Of a stretch of DNA of 64,000 nt, positions 32,476 to 41,554 are shown piece after piece. Numbering within the stretch: position 1 is the first letter of the stretch; each line of letters opens with the position of its first letter. The DNA comes from CALLCD01 sp039196965 (GTDB lineage Bacteria > Pseudomonadota > Alphaproteobacteria > Caulobacterales > Hyphomonadaceae), in NCBI GenBank assembly GCA_039196965.1, contig JBCCUK010000020.1, positions 1-64,000 of the forward strand. Reading direction: 5' to 3'. The notes below the pieces were generated by a model. That model had not been told where the DNA came from and ran no database searches. It saw nothing but the letters and a program-made list of their open reading frames with translations. Both the position numbers and the translations under genes were made by a program.

Positions 32476-34098
32476 TCAATCGAGCCCGAGTTCATTAATG
32501 GCAAATGCCTTCGTTCCAGCATAGTCGGCCTTACCGTTTGGTGCGCGGGCGAGATCTTCCCGGAACAGGACGCGTTTCGGAGCCTTATAGCGCGCGAGGG
32601 TGCCCTTAACGTGATCGATTAGCATGTCTTCCGGGGGGAACATCCCGGGCTCGGTGGAGACCACTGCAGTCACCGCCTGCCCCCACTGATCATCCGGGAC
32701 GCCAACGACGAGGGCATCGCGCACCTCTGGATGGGTCTTCAGGGCTTCCTCAATTTCCTCTGGATAGATCTTCTCGCCGCCGGAATTTATGCAGATCGAG
32801 CCCCGGCCCATTAGGGTCAGTGTTCCGTCCGCCTCCACTGTGCACCAGTCACCCGGAATGGCGTAGCGGACGCCATTGATCGTCTTGAAGGTTTTCTCGG
32901 TTTTCTCCGCGTCCTTATAATAGCCGAGTGGAACTGCGCCGCCGCGTGCGATAAAGCCCGGCTCGTCGCTGCCCGGTGCGATCTCGCGACCATCCTCAGA
33001 GAACACTTTGCAATTCGGACCGATGGCGAATTTCGCTGTGCCAACCTCTCCCTCAGCCGTCATGACAGACATACCGAAGCCCACTGATTCTGATGCCCCG
33101 AAACTGTCCATCAGTGCTGCCTGAGGTAGGTGCTCCAGCAATCCCCGCTTGACCTCAGTCGACCACATCACTCCTGACGAAACGATGGTGCTGACCGAGG
33201 ACAGGTCCCACTTGCCCGGGGCTGCCTCAAGCTCATTCAACATCGGTTTTCCAAAGGCATCGCCGACAATGGCGAGATTTGTCAGGCTGTGTTTTTCGAC
33301 CTGATCCCAGAGTTCTGCCGCATTGAATTTTTCCGGTGTCGGCAGGAGTGCAACCGTACCGCCATTCAGAATGGCCCCCATGGCGGTGAAGAGACCTGTG
33401 CCATGCATCAAGGGGCAGGCGGGACACTGGCGGGTTGATGTCCCTTTCTCGATGGCGGCTGAAACATAATCTTCCATAGATTCAGGGATGAAGCCGAAGA
33501 CAACTTCCAAGGTTGTCTTGTTTGCATCGCGCCATATCTGGTGGGTCCACATCACCCCTTTCGGCATACCGGTGGTGCCGCCTGTGTAAAGGAAGAGCAT
33601 GTCCTCGCTTGAACGCTCTATCTCTAAGGGGGCTCCGTCTCCAGTGGTGGCCAGCGTTTCATAATGATGGATCCCCTCTGGAAGGTCTGCGCCATTGCTT
33701 ACTTCAATCCACACTTTGACTTTGGGAAGTCGGGCGCGAATGCGCTCGACCGTCTCGCGGAACTCGCTGCCATAGACCACGATGGTCGAATCTGAATTGT
33801 CGAAAATATAGATGAGCTCATCGTCGACATAGCGATAATTGACGTTCACATGGGTCAGACGCGCTTTCCAGCAGGCCGCGAGCGTCTCCACATATTCCGG
33901 CCTGTTGCGCAAATAGAAACCGACCTTGTCGCCGGGCTCAGCGCCAAATTCGAGAAAGCTACGGGCGAGATTGTTCGACCGACGGGTCAGCTCCGGCCAT
34001 GTGATGATTCGGTCACCCTGTATCAGAGCCTGATGTTCTGCTCCCAGCCGCTCACCCAGCGCGTCGAGCATGTCTCCGAAATTCCAGTCGGTTGCCAT
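32476..34098 (-). CDS. Fatty acyl-CoA synthetase (AMP-forming)
   Basis: The product has 540 residues, normal for the family. The AMP-binding P-loop LYTGGTTGMPKGVMWTH (~177-193), the YGPTE-like ASESVGFG, GDWCTVEADGTLTLMGR and the C-terminal lysine region NGKADYAGTKAF are present. It activates a fatty acid or related carboxylate to a CoA thioester; relatives near FadD3/steroid catabolism or medium-chain ligases are possible, substrate uncertain. The start is the ATG at 34098 (MATDWNFGDMLDAL) with AGGGATGG upstream; the open frame extends 27 codons further without homology. Confidence 0.9.
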   Translation of the reverse strand: MATDWNFGDMLDALGERLGAEHQALIQGDRIITWPELTRRSNNLARSFLEFGAEPGDKVGFYLRNRPEYVETLAACWKARLTHVNVNYRYVDDELIYIFDNSDSTIVVYGSEFRETVERIRARLPKVKVWIEVSNGADLPEGIHHYETLATTGDGAPLEIERSSEDMLFLYTGGTTGMPKGVMWTHQIWRDANKTTLEVVFGFIPESMEDYVSAAIEKGTSTRQCPACPLMHGTGLFTAMGAILNGGTVALLPTPEKFNAAELWDQVEKHSLTNLAIVGDAFGKPMLNELEAAPGKWDLSSVSTIVSSGVMWSTEVKRGLLEHLPQAALMDSFGASESVGFGMSVMTAEGEVGTAKFAIGPNCKVFSEDGREIAPGSDEPGFIARGGAVPLGYYKDAEKTEKTFKTINGVRYAIPGDWCTVEADGTLTLMGRGSICINSGGEKIYPEEIEEALKTHPEVRDALVVGVPDDQWGQAVTAVVSTEPGMFPPEDMLIDHVKGTLARYKAPKRVLFREDLARAPNGKADYAGTKAFAINELGLD

Positions 34099-34424
34099 TG
34101 TTCCATCCCTTTTTGCTTTTCTTTCAACAAAACGCAGAAGGATCGAACACGCAACACGTTGCCAGAATGCATCGCTCAAAAAAAGGATCAGTGCCCGCTG
34201 GCATTCACACTTGTACAGCTACGCCGGGCCGATTAGCGAGTATCATATTCCGTATAGTTTCGTGACATCGCAAATTCTGTTCTGTGGCCGAAGTGCCACA
34301 CAGGAATACTGATGTCGATATTCCAACACTAATGCCTCGGCCGTCATCAAAGGTTCTTAACTGCGGCTTAGAGGGGCGACATCTGGCACTTGGGGTGCTG
34401 GCAAATTGAAACGAGGGGTAACAC
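34099..34424. other. Divergent intergenic region upstream of the TonB receptor
   Basis: About 326 bp between the acyl-CoA synthetase gene (leftward) and the Oar-type receptor (rightward). TGTGGC-N6-GCCACA (34283-34300) is a short inverted repeat of possible operator type. GAGGGGT before the ATG at 34425 is the receptor's ribosome site. No gene is visible. Confidence 0.4.
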
Positions 34425-37400
34425 ATGAAGAAGTGGTCCTATTTAGGCGGAGCAGCCGCATCAGTGTTGGCAGCTGTGGCACTAACGCCCGCAGCTTATG
34501 CACAGCAAACAACGTCAGATATTCGCGGTCAGGTCACGGACGCCGATGGGGTGCCGCTCCCAGGTGCCACGGTGACAATCGTCGACAATCGAACAAATCA
34601 AGCCAGAAGCTTCACGACGAACAGTAGTGGCCGGTTCTCAACTCGCACCATTCCTGTTGGTGGACCATATGTTGTTACCGCCACCGCTGATGGATTTCAG
34701 GGCCAGACCAACGAAGAAGTTTATGCCTCGATCAGCGCGGCAGCGAGTCTGAGCTTTTCGCTTACAGCTATCGATGAAGGCGACGCTGCTACACTCGAGA
34801 CGATTGTGGTTACCGGCCAGCAAACGGGCTTACAGCAACTTGCAATTGGCCCCGGCACCGCCTTCGGACTGGACAAGCTCTCGAATCTGCCATCCATCGA
34901 TCGGGACCTTCGCGATACCATCCGTCTCGACCCGCGCGTGATTATCGACGAAACCAATGACGACAACATCTCCTGTCTTGGTGGGAACAACCGCGGAAAC
35001 ACATTTACGGTTGACGGCGTTAGAACCGGCGATGCCTTCGGTCTGAACGCTTCCGGTTTTCCTGCGCGCAACTCTACGCCTATTCCGTTCGATTCGATCC
35101 AGGAGGTTTCTGTTGAGTTTGCACCCTTCGACGTTGAGTACGGTCAATTCACCGGATGTAATATCAACGTTGTAACGGTTCAGGGATCTAATGAAGTCCA
35201 CGGCTCGGGTTTCTTTGTATACTCCAACGATGCTTTGATTGGCGATTCTCTCCAAGGCAACGGACTTGGTGAACAGGACTTTGACAATCTGAACTGGGGT
35301 GCGCAGCTCACCGGTCCGATTATCAAAGACCGCCTCTTCTTCGCAGTAAGCTATGAGCAGTTCGAGGATTCAGATTTCGTCCAGGTCGGCCCTTCTGAAC
35401 TTGGTTTCGTTAGCCCGACAACGGCCACACTTGGGCAGATCGAAGAAGTTCAAAATGCAATTGAGAACACTTTCGGTCTCGAAACAGGCGGTATTCCAAC
35501 GAATGTGGACGAAGAGAATACAAGGGTGCTGGCCCGTCTCGACTGGTTGATTACAGATCGCCACAGAGCTGAGTTTACCTATAATTATCTTGATGAAGCG
35601 TTCGTCGAGCCCGATGGGGGCGGTTTTGGTTTCGGCGCATTTGACGGTGCTGATTTCATATTCGGGAACACATTCGAAACCTCTGGCACCCGCGCAGATT
35701 CCTACTCCCTACGTCTCTTCTCGGAATGGACTGATAACTTCTCAACCGAGTTCCGCATTTCAAGGAACGATATTCGGGATATTCAAGATCCGGTGGGCGG
35801 CGGCGAGGCCGTTGACGATACTCCAATTCCTCGATTTGTCGTCGGTGTACCAGAGCTTGATAATGCCGGAAATTTTGTCCCGATTATCACTAATGCGGAT
35901 GGGGATGTCATCAATTGCGATGTGAACTTTGACGGCATCTGTTTTAACGATGATGCCATCGTTAATGGCCCTGGTACGTTCCGGTCTGCAAATGAACTTG
36001 AGCAAGAGATCGATCAGATAAAGATCAAAGCCGACTATGCGCTTGGTGACCACCTTATTACGGCTGGCTACGAGCTCGATAGTTTGGACGTTTTCAATCT
36101 GTTTGTGACCAACGCTACGGGTGTGTTCGTATTCCAGGACGCTGCTGCGGTTACCGCAAGACAGTCGAATGATTTCTCAGGTTTTGGTTCCTTCTCCGGC
36201 GATATTAACGATGCCGCTGCAGACTTCCGCCGGAATATCCATTCGCTCTATCTGCAGGATAAGTGGCAGGTCACATCGGATCTCGAACTTCTGTTCGGTC
36301 TTCGCTACGATTTCTACGACTCTGACGACACACCGACGCTCAGCCAAGCCTTCCTTGACCGCTATGGATTTGAGAACACCACCGGGTTCAACAGTCTGGA
36401 TGCGCTTATGCCGCGCTTCGGCTTCACTTATGAATCGCCCTTCGATCTTGCTGGCCGCTCGACCTTCAGAGGTGGTATCGGCGTTTTTGCTGGCGGTGAC
36501 CCGACCGTTTTCTTCTCTAATGCCTTCACCAATTTCGGCAGTGGCCAGGCATTCGGTGCAGATTTTGCTCCGGGATGTACACCTGAAGATTTCGTCGTTC
36601 AGGGTAGCGGCGGCGTAATCCCATTCCCGCAATGTGCTGTCGATGCCCAACAGGCATCGGCCGCACTTGGGCTTGGCCGGGTCGATGCAATCGACCCTAA
36701 CCTTGAATTGCCAACAGTGACCCGGTTCAATATCGGCTTCTCGCATTCTTTCGATTTCGGCGGCGCGGCTGGCGGTTTCTTCGATGGATGGGATCTGAGT
36801 GTCGATTACATTCATACTATTCCGGAAAATACGTTCGATTTCGTCGATCTCGGTCTGACGCCGATCGGTACTGCGTCAGACGGACGGACCATTTTTAACG
36901 GTGTTGATCCGCTTCTTGAGGGGTGTGATGCCGTCTTTATCGGCCCACGGGTCGGGTTTAGCGGCCCTGCGGATCAGCTTGTTGAAGGCGGCGCTTGTGA
37001 CCGCGGAACCGGCACCGCGCAACAGGATATTCTCCTGACCAATGCGGTTGGCGGCGATGGCAACTCCGACACCTTCTCTTTCCAGCTGTCGAAACGTTTT
37101 GACTGGGAATTTCCGCGGCTCGGAGATGGCGGCGTCGACCTGACATTTGGCTACGCGTATACAGATGTGACCAATGTCAATCCGAACACGTCTTCGACCG
37201 CGACTTCGAATTTCGAAGAAGTTGCCCTTTCGGAAATCAACAATCCTAGGGTTGCCCCAAGTGCGTTGTTCAACGAGCACAATGTGACATTGGCGGCACG
37301 GTTTGAGCAGGACTTCATCAGTGATCTGACGACAGCGGTTACGTTCTTCTATAACGGCCGTTCCGGTCGCCGCTTCAGCTACGTGTTCGACAGTGGCGGC

Positions 37401-37910
37401 AATGACTTTGGTGACTCGGATAATGAGGACCGCGCCTTGCTCTTCATTCCGGAGCTTGGTGATCCAAACGTCGTTTTCGCGACACCTGAAGATGAGATGG
37501 GCTTTAATCAGTTCATTGCCGAGCAGGGACTTGAAGATCAGCGTGGTAGCATTCTGGGTCGGAACGCATTCCAGGATCCGTTCTTTAACGATCTAGACAT
37601 CCGTTTCGAACAGGAACTTCCGACATTCCTCAATCGCCTGCTGCCGGATGCACGGGCCGTTGTCTTCGCCGATGTTCAGAACTTCCTGAACCTGATCAAC
37701 GATGATCGGAACGTATTCAATCGGACGCAGGATTTCTTCTCCGATGTGGCCGAAACCCGCCCTGTTATCGATGTGGCGGTTCAGGATGATGGAACATTCC
37801 TCCTGTCCGGTTTTGAGGATGAGGTTCTGGACGCCAACGGAAATGCTTTGGCACCGGAAATCGAAGCGTCACTCTGGCAGGTCCAGTTCGGCATTCGCTT
37901 TGAGTTCTAG
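34425..37910 (+). CDS. Oar-type TonB-dependent outer-membrane receptor
   Basis: The protein has 1161 residues: signal peptide ~1-26, then a carboxypeptidase-regulatory-like domain at ~30-110 (IRGQVTDADGVPLPGATVTI), a plug domain (~125-260) with the TonB-box-like ETIVVTGQQ, and a long C-terminal beta-barrel ending WQVQFGIRFEF with the terminal Phe of outer-membrane porins. The family, first seen in Myxococcus Oar, takes up unknown large ligands and is abundant in marine alphaproteobacteria. No TonB or ExbBD gene is nearby. Its own terminator follows, so it is monocistronic. Confidence 0.92.
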   Translation: MKKWSYLGGAAASVLAAVALTPAAYAQQTTSDIRGQVTDADGVPLPGATVTIVDNRTNQARSFTTNSSGRFSTRTIPVGGPYVVTATADGFQGQTNEEVYASISAAASLSFSLTAIDEGDAATLETIVVTGQQTGLQQLAIGPGTAFGLDKLSNLPSIDRDLRDTIRLDPRVIIDETNDDNISCLGGNNRGNTFTVDGVRTGDAFGLNASGFPARNSTPIPFDSIQEVSVEFAPFDVEYGQFTGCNINVVTVQGSNEVHGSGFFVYSNDALIGDSLQGNGLGEQDFDNLNWGAQLTGPIIKDRLFFAVSYEQFEDSDFVQVGPSELGFVSPTTATLGQIEEVQNAIENTFGLETGGIPTNVDEENTRVLARLDWLITDRHRAEFTYNYLDEAFVEPDGGGFGFGAFDGADFIFGNTFETSGTRADSYSLRLFSEWTDNFSTEFRISRNDIRDIQDPVGGGEAVDDTPIPRFVVGVPELDNAGNFVPIITNADGDVINCDVNFDGICFNDDAIVNGPGTFRSANELEQEIDQIKIKADYALGDHLITAGYELDSLDVFNLFVTNATGVFVFQDAAAVTARQSNDFSGFGSFSGDINDAAADFRRNIHSLYLQDKWQVTSDLELLFGLRYDFYDSDDTPTLSQAFLDRYGFENTTGFNSLDALMPRFGFTYESPFDLAGRSTFRGGIGVFAGGDPTVFFSNAFTNFGSGQAFGADFAPGCTPEDFVVQGSGGVIPFPQCAVDAQQASAALGLGRVDAIDPNLELPTVTRFNIGFSHSFDFGGAAGGFFDGWDLSVDYIHTIPENTFDFVDLGLTPIGTASDGRTIFNGVDPLLEGCDAVFIGPRVGFSGPADQLVEGGACDRGTGTAQQDILLTNAVGGDGNSDTFSFQLSKRFDWEFPRLGDGGVDLTFGYAYTDVTNVNPNTSSTATSNFEEVALSEINNPRVAPSALFNEHNVTLAARFEQDFISDLTTAVTFFYNGRSGRRFSYVFDSGGNDFGDSDNEDRALLFIPELGDPNVVFATPEDEMGFNQFIAEQGLEDQRGSILGRNAFQDPFFNDLDIRFEQELPTFLNRLLPDARAVVFADVQNFLNLINDDRNVFNRTQDFFSDVAETRPVIDVAVQDDGTFLLSGFEDEVLDANGNALAPEIEASLWQVQFGIRFEF

Positions 37911-37944
37911 GACACTTTGAGTTCTGTAGAGTTTGTAAAAGTGT

Positions 37945-37973
37945 AGGGGCTGCGCAGGATGCGTGGCCCCTTT
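37945..37973 (+). terminator. Rho-independent terminator
   Basis: GGGGCTGCGC (37945-37954) pairs with GCGTGGCCCC (37960-37969) including two G-U pairs, loop AGGAT, then TTTT. It ends the TonB receptor transcript. Confidence 0.8.
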
Positions 37974-37997
37974 TCATTTCCACCGTTCAAGCGAGGT

Positions 37998-38576
37998 TTA
38001 GCCGGTGCTGCGTTCCGCCATGCTCTTCAAATTGGCAAGGATCCTTGGGGCGTCGCGTTTAATGCTGCGGGCGATAAACCAGCGTGGCACCCAGAATTTC
38101 GGTTTTGACCAGGCTTCATAGCTTAATTCGACAAGCCCGTCCTCACGTGGGCTTAGACTCCAGACTCCCTCTTGGATTTCGAGGTCTCCGGACACCCGGC
38201 TGATCCTTATATTCTTTAGTGGCTCATAATCGGAGCGAAAGACGCTACGTATGCGGAAGGGTCCAGATTTTACATCGTGGCGGCGATGATCCCAGCCATC
38301 CCCCTCGATCTCTATTTCACAGTGCCTGAGTTGGGGAACAATCTGCTCAGTTGCTTCGCAGTCCGTCATCAGCGCCCAAATCCGCTCCGCCGGCGCATCG
38401 ATTAGGACTGAGCCGCGCACATAGTAGGGGTTACCGGGATATGACAAGTCCTGCGTGATCTGCAGATCCATATCGTCTTGATCCGCAGCGTCGGCTAGAA
38501 ATAGCGGTTCAGCCTTGGCCGCAGAAAGCAGGAGGGCTGCAAGCGCAGGTATGATTATCAAGCGGGACATTTGCAT
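37998..38576 (-). CDS. Exported SRPBCC/START-like protein
   Basis: The product has 192 residues with a signal peptide (~1-22). Residues ~50-185 form an SRPBCC fold: VRGSVLIDAPAERIWALMTDCEATEQIVPQLR, then RSDYEPLKNIRISRVSGDLEIQEG and a C-terminal helix IKRDAPRILANLKSMAE. These domains bind hydrophobic small molecules (polyketide cyclase, CoQ10-binding). Function here unknown. Convergent with the TonB receptor gene. Confidence 0.8.
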   Translation of the reverse strand: MQMSRLIIIPALAALLLSAAKAEPLFLADAADQDDMDLQITQDLSYPGNPYYVRGSVLIDAPAERIWALMTDCEATEQIVPQLRHCEIEIEGDGWDHRRHDVKSGPFRIRSVFRSDYEPLKNIRISRVSGDLEIQEGVWSLSPREDGLVELSYEAWSKPKFWVPRWFIARSIKRDAPRILANLKSMAERSTG

Positions 38577-38721
38577 TACAACCTAGACGTATTGCAAAGG
38601 TGAAAGGTTCAAAGGCTGATCTTCATTCATACCGACCAAATTTCCTCCGCTTGGAATCAAAAACCCGTGACCTAGTTGTCAGGATATGCGGCATGTGGGG
38701 TTTGAAGATTAGGAATTTGCG

Positions 38722-39345
38722 ATGCGTATTCTCGTTTTATCTGCCATTGTCGGCGTCGCAGCGTCGCCGGTGATTGCGTCCGCAACCGAAGAACCGACCC
38801 ATACCGTCATAATTGATGACGGCGAGTTTCAATTGCGTGAATACAAGTCCGCGATCGTTGCCGAGATTGAGGTAACAGGGAATATGAGGCAGGCAGGAAA
38901 TGCCGGATTTCGGCCTCTTGCAGGGTATATATTTGGAGATAATACCGCACGCAGCGATATTGAAATGAACATGCCCGTGACCCGAACAGAAGCATCGCAG
39001 AAAATCGAAATGACGGCACCGGTGACTCGTGTTGAGAATGGTGACGACGCATGGACGGTTACATTTTTTATGCCTAGCGAATGGTCCATGGAAACGTTAC
39101 CGGAGCCAAATAATCCCGACATAATATTTCGGGAAGTTCCTGGTGAAATGCTTGCCACCATCCGATTTTCCGGTCGTGGCAGTGAGAAGACTCACCGCAA
39201 AAAGCAGGTTGAGCTTGAAACTTGGATTAGTAAGCAGGGTTACCAGTCCGTGGGGGCTCCGCGCTATGCGGGTTATAATGCACCCTTCGTTCCCGATCCC
39301 CTCCGACGCAACGAGGTGATGATCCCGGTTAAGAAGGTCGAGTAA
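38722..39345 (+). CDS. SOUL heme-binding family protein, exported
   Basis: The product has 207 residues, signal peptide ~1-22. The SOUL/HBP pattern is clear: FQLREYKSAIVAEIEVTG, GFRPLAGYIFGDN, IEMNMPVTR and IEMTAPVTR, then TVTFFMPSEW. Bacterial relatives bind heme or porphyrins in the periplasm, or are of unknown role. Heme genes (hemA, hemH) occur elsewhere in the window but not adjacent. The ATG is preceded by AGGAAT. Confidence 0.9.
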   Translation: MRILVLSAIVGVAASPVIASATEEPTHTVIIDDGEFQLREYKSAIVAEIEVTGNMRQAGNAGFRPLAGYIFGDNTARSDIEMNMPVTRTEASQKIEMTAPVTRVENGDDAWTVTFFMPSEWSMETLPEPNNPDIIFREVPGEMLATIRFSGRGSEKTHRKKQVELETWISKQGYQSVGAPRYAGYNAPFVPDPLRRNEVMIPVKKVE

Positions 39346-39663
39346 GGGCATTTGATCTTGGCGAGCTTTTGTGCGGAGCGCGCACGAGATGTTATTATCT
39401 CTTACTTCCTTCGTGCTGGGCACGCTACGCCGGGATACTGTCGCGTTGTGATTATGCGCCTGGGATCATTGGCGCGAATATGCATATGCTTCACTATACC
39501 AAAGCTCTGCTAAATCTATAAATTACAAAGCGCTGAGATCACTTATCCTATCTAGCGAAATCTGGGAAAGCCTTTCGTTGAAAAAGTGTGTTAAGGGCCT
39601 TTACACTTTTGTCGACCAATGTGAAGTTCGGATTGTGTTGGTCCCCGCTCACGGTTGAAGCTC
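39346..39663. other. Intergenic region before the TPR protein
   Basis: About 318 AT-rich bases without a supportable gene. AAAAGTGT (39582-39589) and ACACTTTT (39603-39610) form an 8-bp inverted repeat; a weak hairpin or operator is possible. No ribosome site stands out. Confidence 0.4.
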
Positions 39664-40422
39664 ATGTATCTACGTGCCTGGTTTTTCACGGCCTGTCTAA
39701 CGGCTCCGGCTGCATTCGGTCAGGATGCTGGAGCTATAAAGGCCTACGAAAACGGTCTTTACATTGAGGCTGCAGAGATTGCTGATGCAGCAGGCGGCGC
39801 GGATAATTTTGCCTTTGCGGCCCGGGCATTGCTCGCAGATGCGATTGCCGCCAATCAGCAACCAACTCCGGAACGCCTTGCAGATGTGCGCCAACTTGCC
39901 GAGCGCGCTCTTGATCTTGATGAGCGCCATGTAGAAGGCCGCCTGCAGCTTGCTATAAGCATGTCGCTTACAGCCCGGCCGCTGTCCGCTGGAGCAGCGA
40001 TGCGATCAGGGCTGGGCCAGAAAGCACGGGAAATTGCACGTGATGTGCTAAAGGACGATCCAGAGAATACCTATGCCCACGCTTATCTCGCTGTATGGAA
40101 TGTCGAGGTTTTGCGGCGAGGTGGCCGGCTTGGTGGCACAGTCATGGGGGCAAGCGTCAAGAAAGGTCGCAAACATTATCAAGCGGCGATTTCCTCTGAC
40201 CCTGATGATGCGTCTCTACATTGGCAATGGGCGCGGGCGCTGACATCGCTGAACGCGAAAAAGTACCGTGAAGAGATTGAGGCGACGCTTGCTGCGGCCA
40301 TTGCATCAACAACGGACACTGCAATCGAAGGCGTTATGAAAGAGCGGGCAAGAACCATTGATATGGCGCTAACGACGCGCACCCGTGATGAGGTCGAGGG
40401 CCTGGCCGCGGAGATGCTCTAA
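39664..40422 (+). CDS. TPR-like exported protein
   Basis: The product has 252 residues, signal peptide ~1-19 (ends AFGQ). The rest is helical with TPR-like units: AIKAYENGLYIEAAEIADAAG, LAERALDLDERHVEGRLQLAI, AREIARDVLKDDPENTYAHAYLAVWN and HYQAAISSDPDDASLHWQWA. These repeats mediate protein contacts; the partner is unknown. The start is the ATG at 39664; a TTG nine bases upstream is less likely. It precedes the M15/holin pair after 242 bp. Confidence 0.8.
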   Translation: MYLRAWFFTACLTAPAAFGQDAGAIKAYENGLYIEAAEIADAAGGADNFAFAARALLADAIAANQQPTPERLADVRQLAERALDLDERHVEGRLQLAISMSLTARPLSAGAAMRSGLGQKAREIARDVLKDDPENTYAHAYLAVWNVEVLRRGGRLGGTVMGASVKKGRKHYQAAISSDPDDASLHWQWARALTSLNAKKYREEIEATLAAAIASTTDTAIEGVMKERARTIDMALTTRTRDEVEGLAAEML

Positions 40423-40664
40423 CCTTACTTGTCCTCAGATGTGGTTAAGGAACAGACTAGGTTCAGAGTCCGTCGTCCGTCGATAGCCTCGGCTCATCGA
40501 ACTATTAATACCCTTATTAGTGATCTGTTTTAAAAAGTAAATTTTGATCGGACCCTGCTGAAACAGATTTCCCACGCTGTTTCGTCTGCCTGAGGCATAA
40601 CAAGCTTGTTCCGGAAATGTGGAAATCTATCCTACACTCGATGCTCTTTATCTAAACTCCCCGC

Positions 40665-41096
40665 ATGTTGTTCCAAACACCTCCTTTGGCGGCTAAGGCG
40701 CTAACCAGTGTCTGGCGGTGGCCGCACTTTACAATTCAGGAACTCGCCTGCCAGTGTTCGGGGCGATTTTGCCGGGGTGAGTACTGGCACGATGGAACAT
40801 TTCTCGATGCGCTTGAAAAGATGCGATCTCTTGCCGGGCGAGCTTTGATTGTGACATCGGGGCACCGCTGTCCACAGTGGAACGCGGCGGTCGGGGGTGC
40901 CCCGCGCTCGCAGCATAAGACCATTGCCGCCGATATTTTATTGGCCGACCATAATCGTCATCGTCTAAAAGAAGCTGCTATGCAAGCTGGCTTTTCTGGC
41001 CTCGGACTTGCCCGATCTTTTCTTCATATTGATCGGCGCGCCGTCCCTGCGCGGTGGTACTACAACGGAAGTGAAAGCCTATGGAAGACGTCTTAG
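40665..41096 (+). CDS. M15-family peptidase (endolysin-like)
   Basis: The product has 143 residues with no signal peptide. It fits the Peptidase_M15_3 group: FTIQELACQCSGRF at the N-terminus, then VTSGHRCPQWNAAVGG with the first zinc His, SQHKTIAADI with the second His and Asp, and FLHIDRR with the third His. These zinc D,D- or L,D-peptidases cut peptidoglycan stem peptides and in phages serve as endolysins. Its end overlaps the next gene by 16 bp, forming a two-gene lysis-like unit. No phage capsid or tail genes are in the window. Confidence 0.85.
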   Translation: MLFQTPPLAAKALTSVWRWPHFTIQELACQCSGRFCRGEYWHDGTFLDALEKMRSLAGRALIVTSGHRCPQWNAAVGGAPRSQHKTIAADILLADHNRHRLKEAAMQAGFSGLGLARSFLHIDRRAVPARWYYNGSESLWKTS

Positions 41097-41554
41097 GTGT
41101 TGCCGCAAGTGCCGCATCGGGTGGGCTGTTCGGTCTCGTCGGCACGGCACTCGGGCGTATCGCCAATTTCTTTGAGCGAAGACAGGAGCAGGCGCATGAG
41201 CGAGCGCGGTGGTCTCATGAGGGAGAGTTACTAAGGCTGCAGATGCAGGCGAATCGGGAAGAAACGGAGGCTGAAATTGCCCTCGCTGAGACAGCTGGAA
41301 GCTGGGACGGCCTTCGAGCTTCAATGATAGCCGAAGCCTCAATCGGGCCGAGCTATCTTTGGGTAAATGCCGTACGCGGCCTGACGCGGCCTGCGCTTAC
41401 ATTTCTTCTGTGGGCGATTGCTGGCATGATCTATTTCGGCTCCGATGTAGCCGGACGAAACGCGATCACCGAAACGGCGACCTTTGCTGCAACGGCGGCG
41501 ACGCTCTGGTGGTTCGGCGATCGCGGTCCAAAACGCGATGATTTCAAGGGGTGA
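41081..41554 (+). CDS. Holin-like membrane protein (phage/GTA type)
   Basis: The product has 157 residues. It has an N-terminal glycine-rich hydrophobic stretch (~5-28), a charged helical middle with WSHEGELLRLQMQANREETE and ETAGSWDGLRASM, then two hydrophobic segments at ~105-125 and ~133-150 (RPALTFLLWAIAGMIYF, then ending WWFGDRG). Proteins of this layout occur in phages and gene-transfer-agent release cassettes (holin of 3TM type). It overlaps the M15 peptidase gene by 16 bp and its own end overlaps the convergent S41-like gene by 11 bp. The holin assignment is inference. Confidence 0.65.
   Translation: MEDVLGVAASAASGGLFGLVGTALGRIANFFERRQEQAHERARWSHEGELLRLQMQANREETEAEIALAETAGSWDGLRASMIAEASIGPSYLWVNAVRGLTRPALTFLLWAIAGMIYFGSDVAGRNAITETATFAATAATLWWFGDRGPKRDDFKG

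Noticed and set aside
39582..39610. AAAAGTGT/ACACTTTT inverted repeat considered as a terminator
   Set aside because: AT-rich weak stem with no T-run after it and too far (about 240 bp) from the SOUL gene stop.
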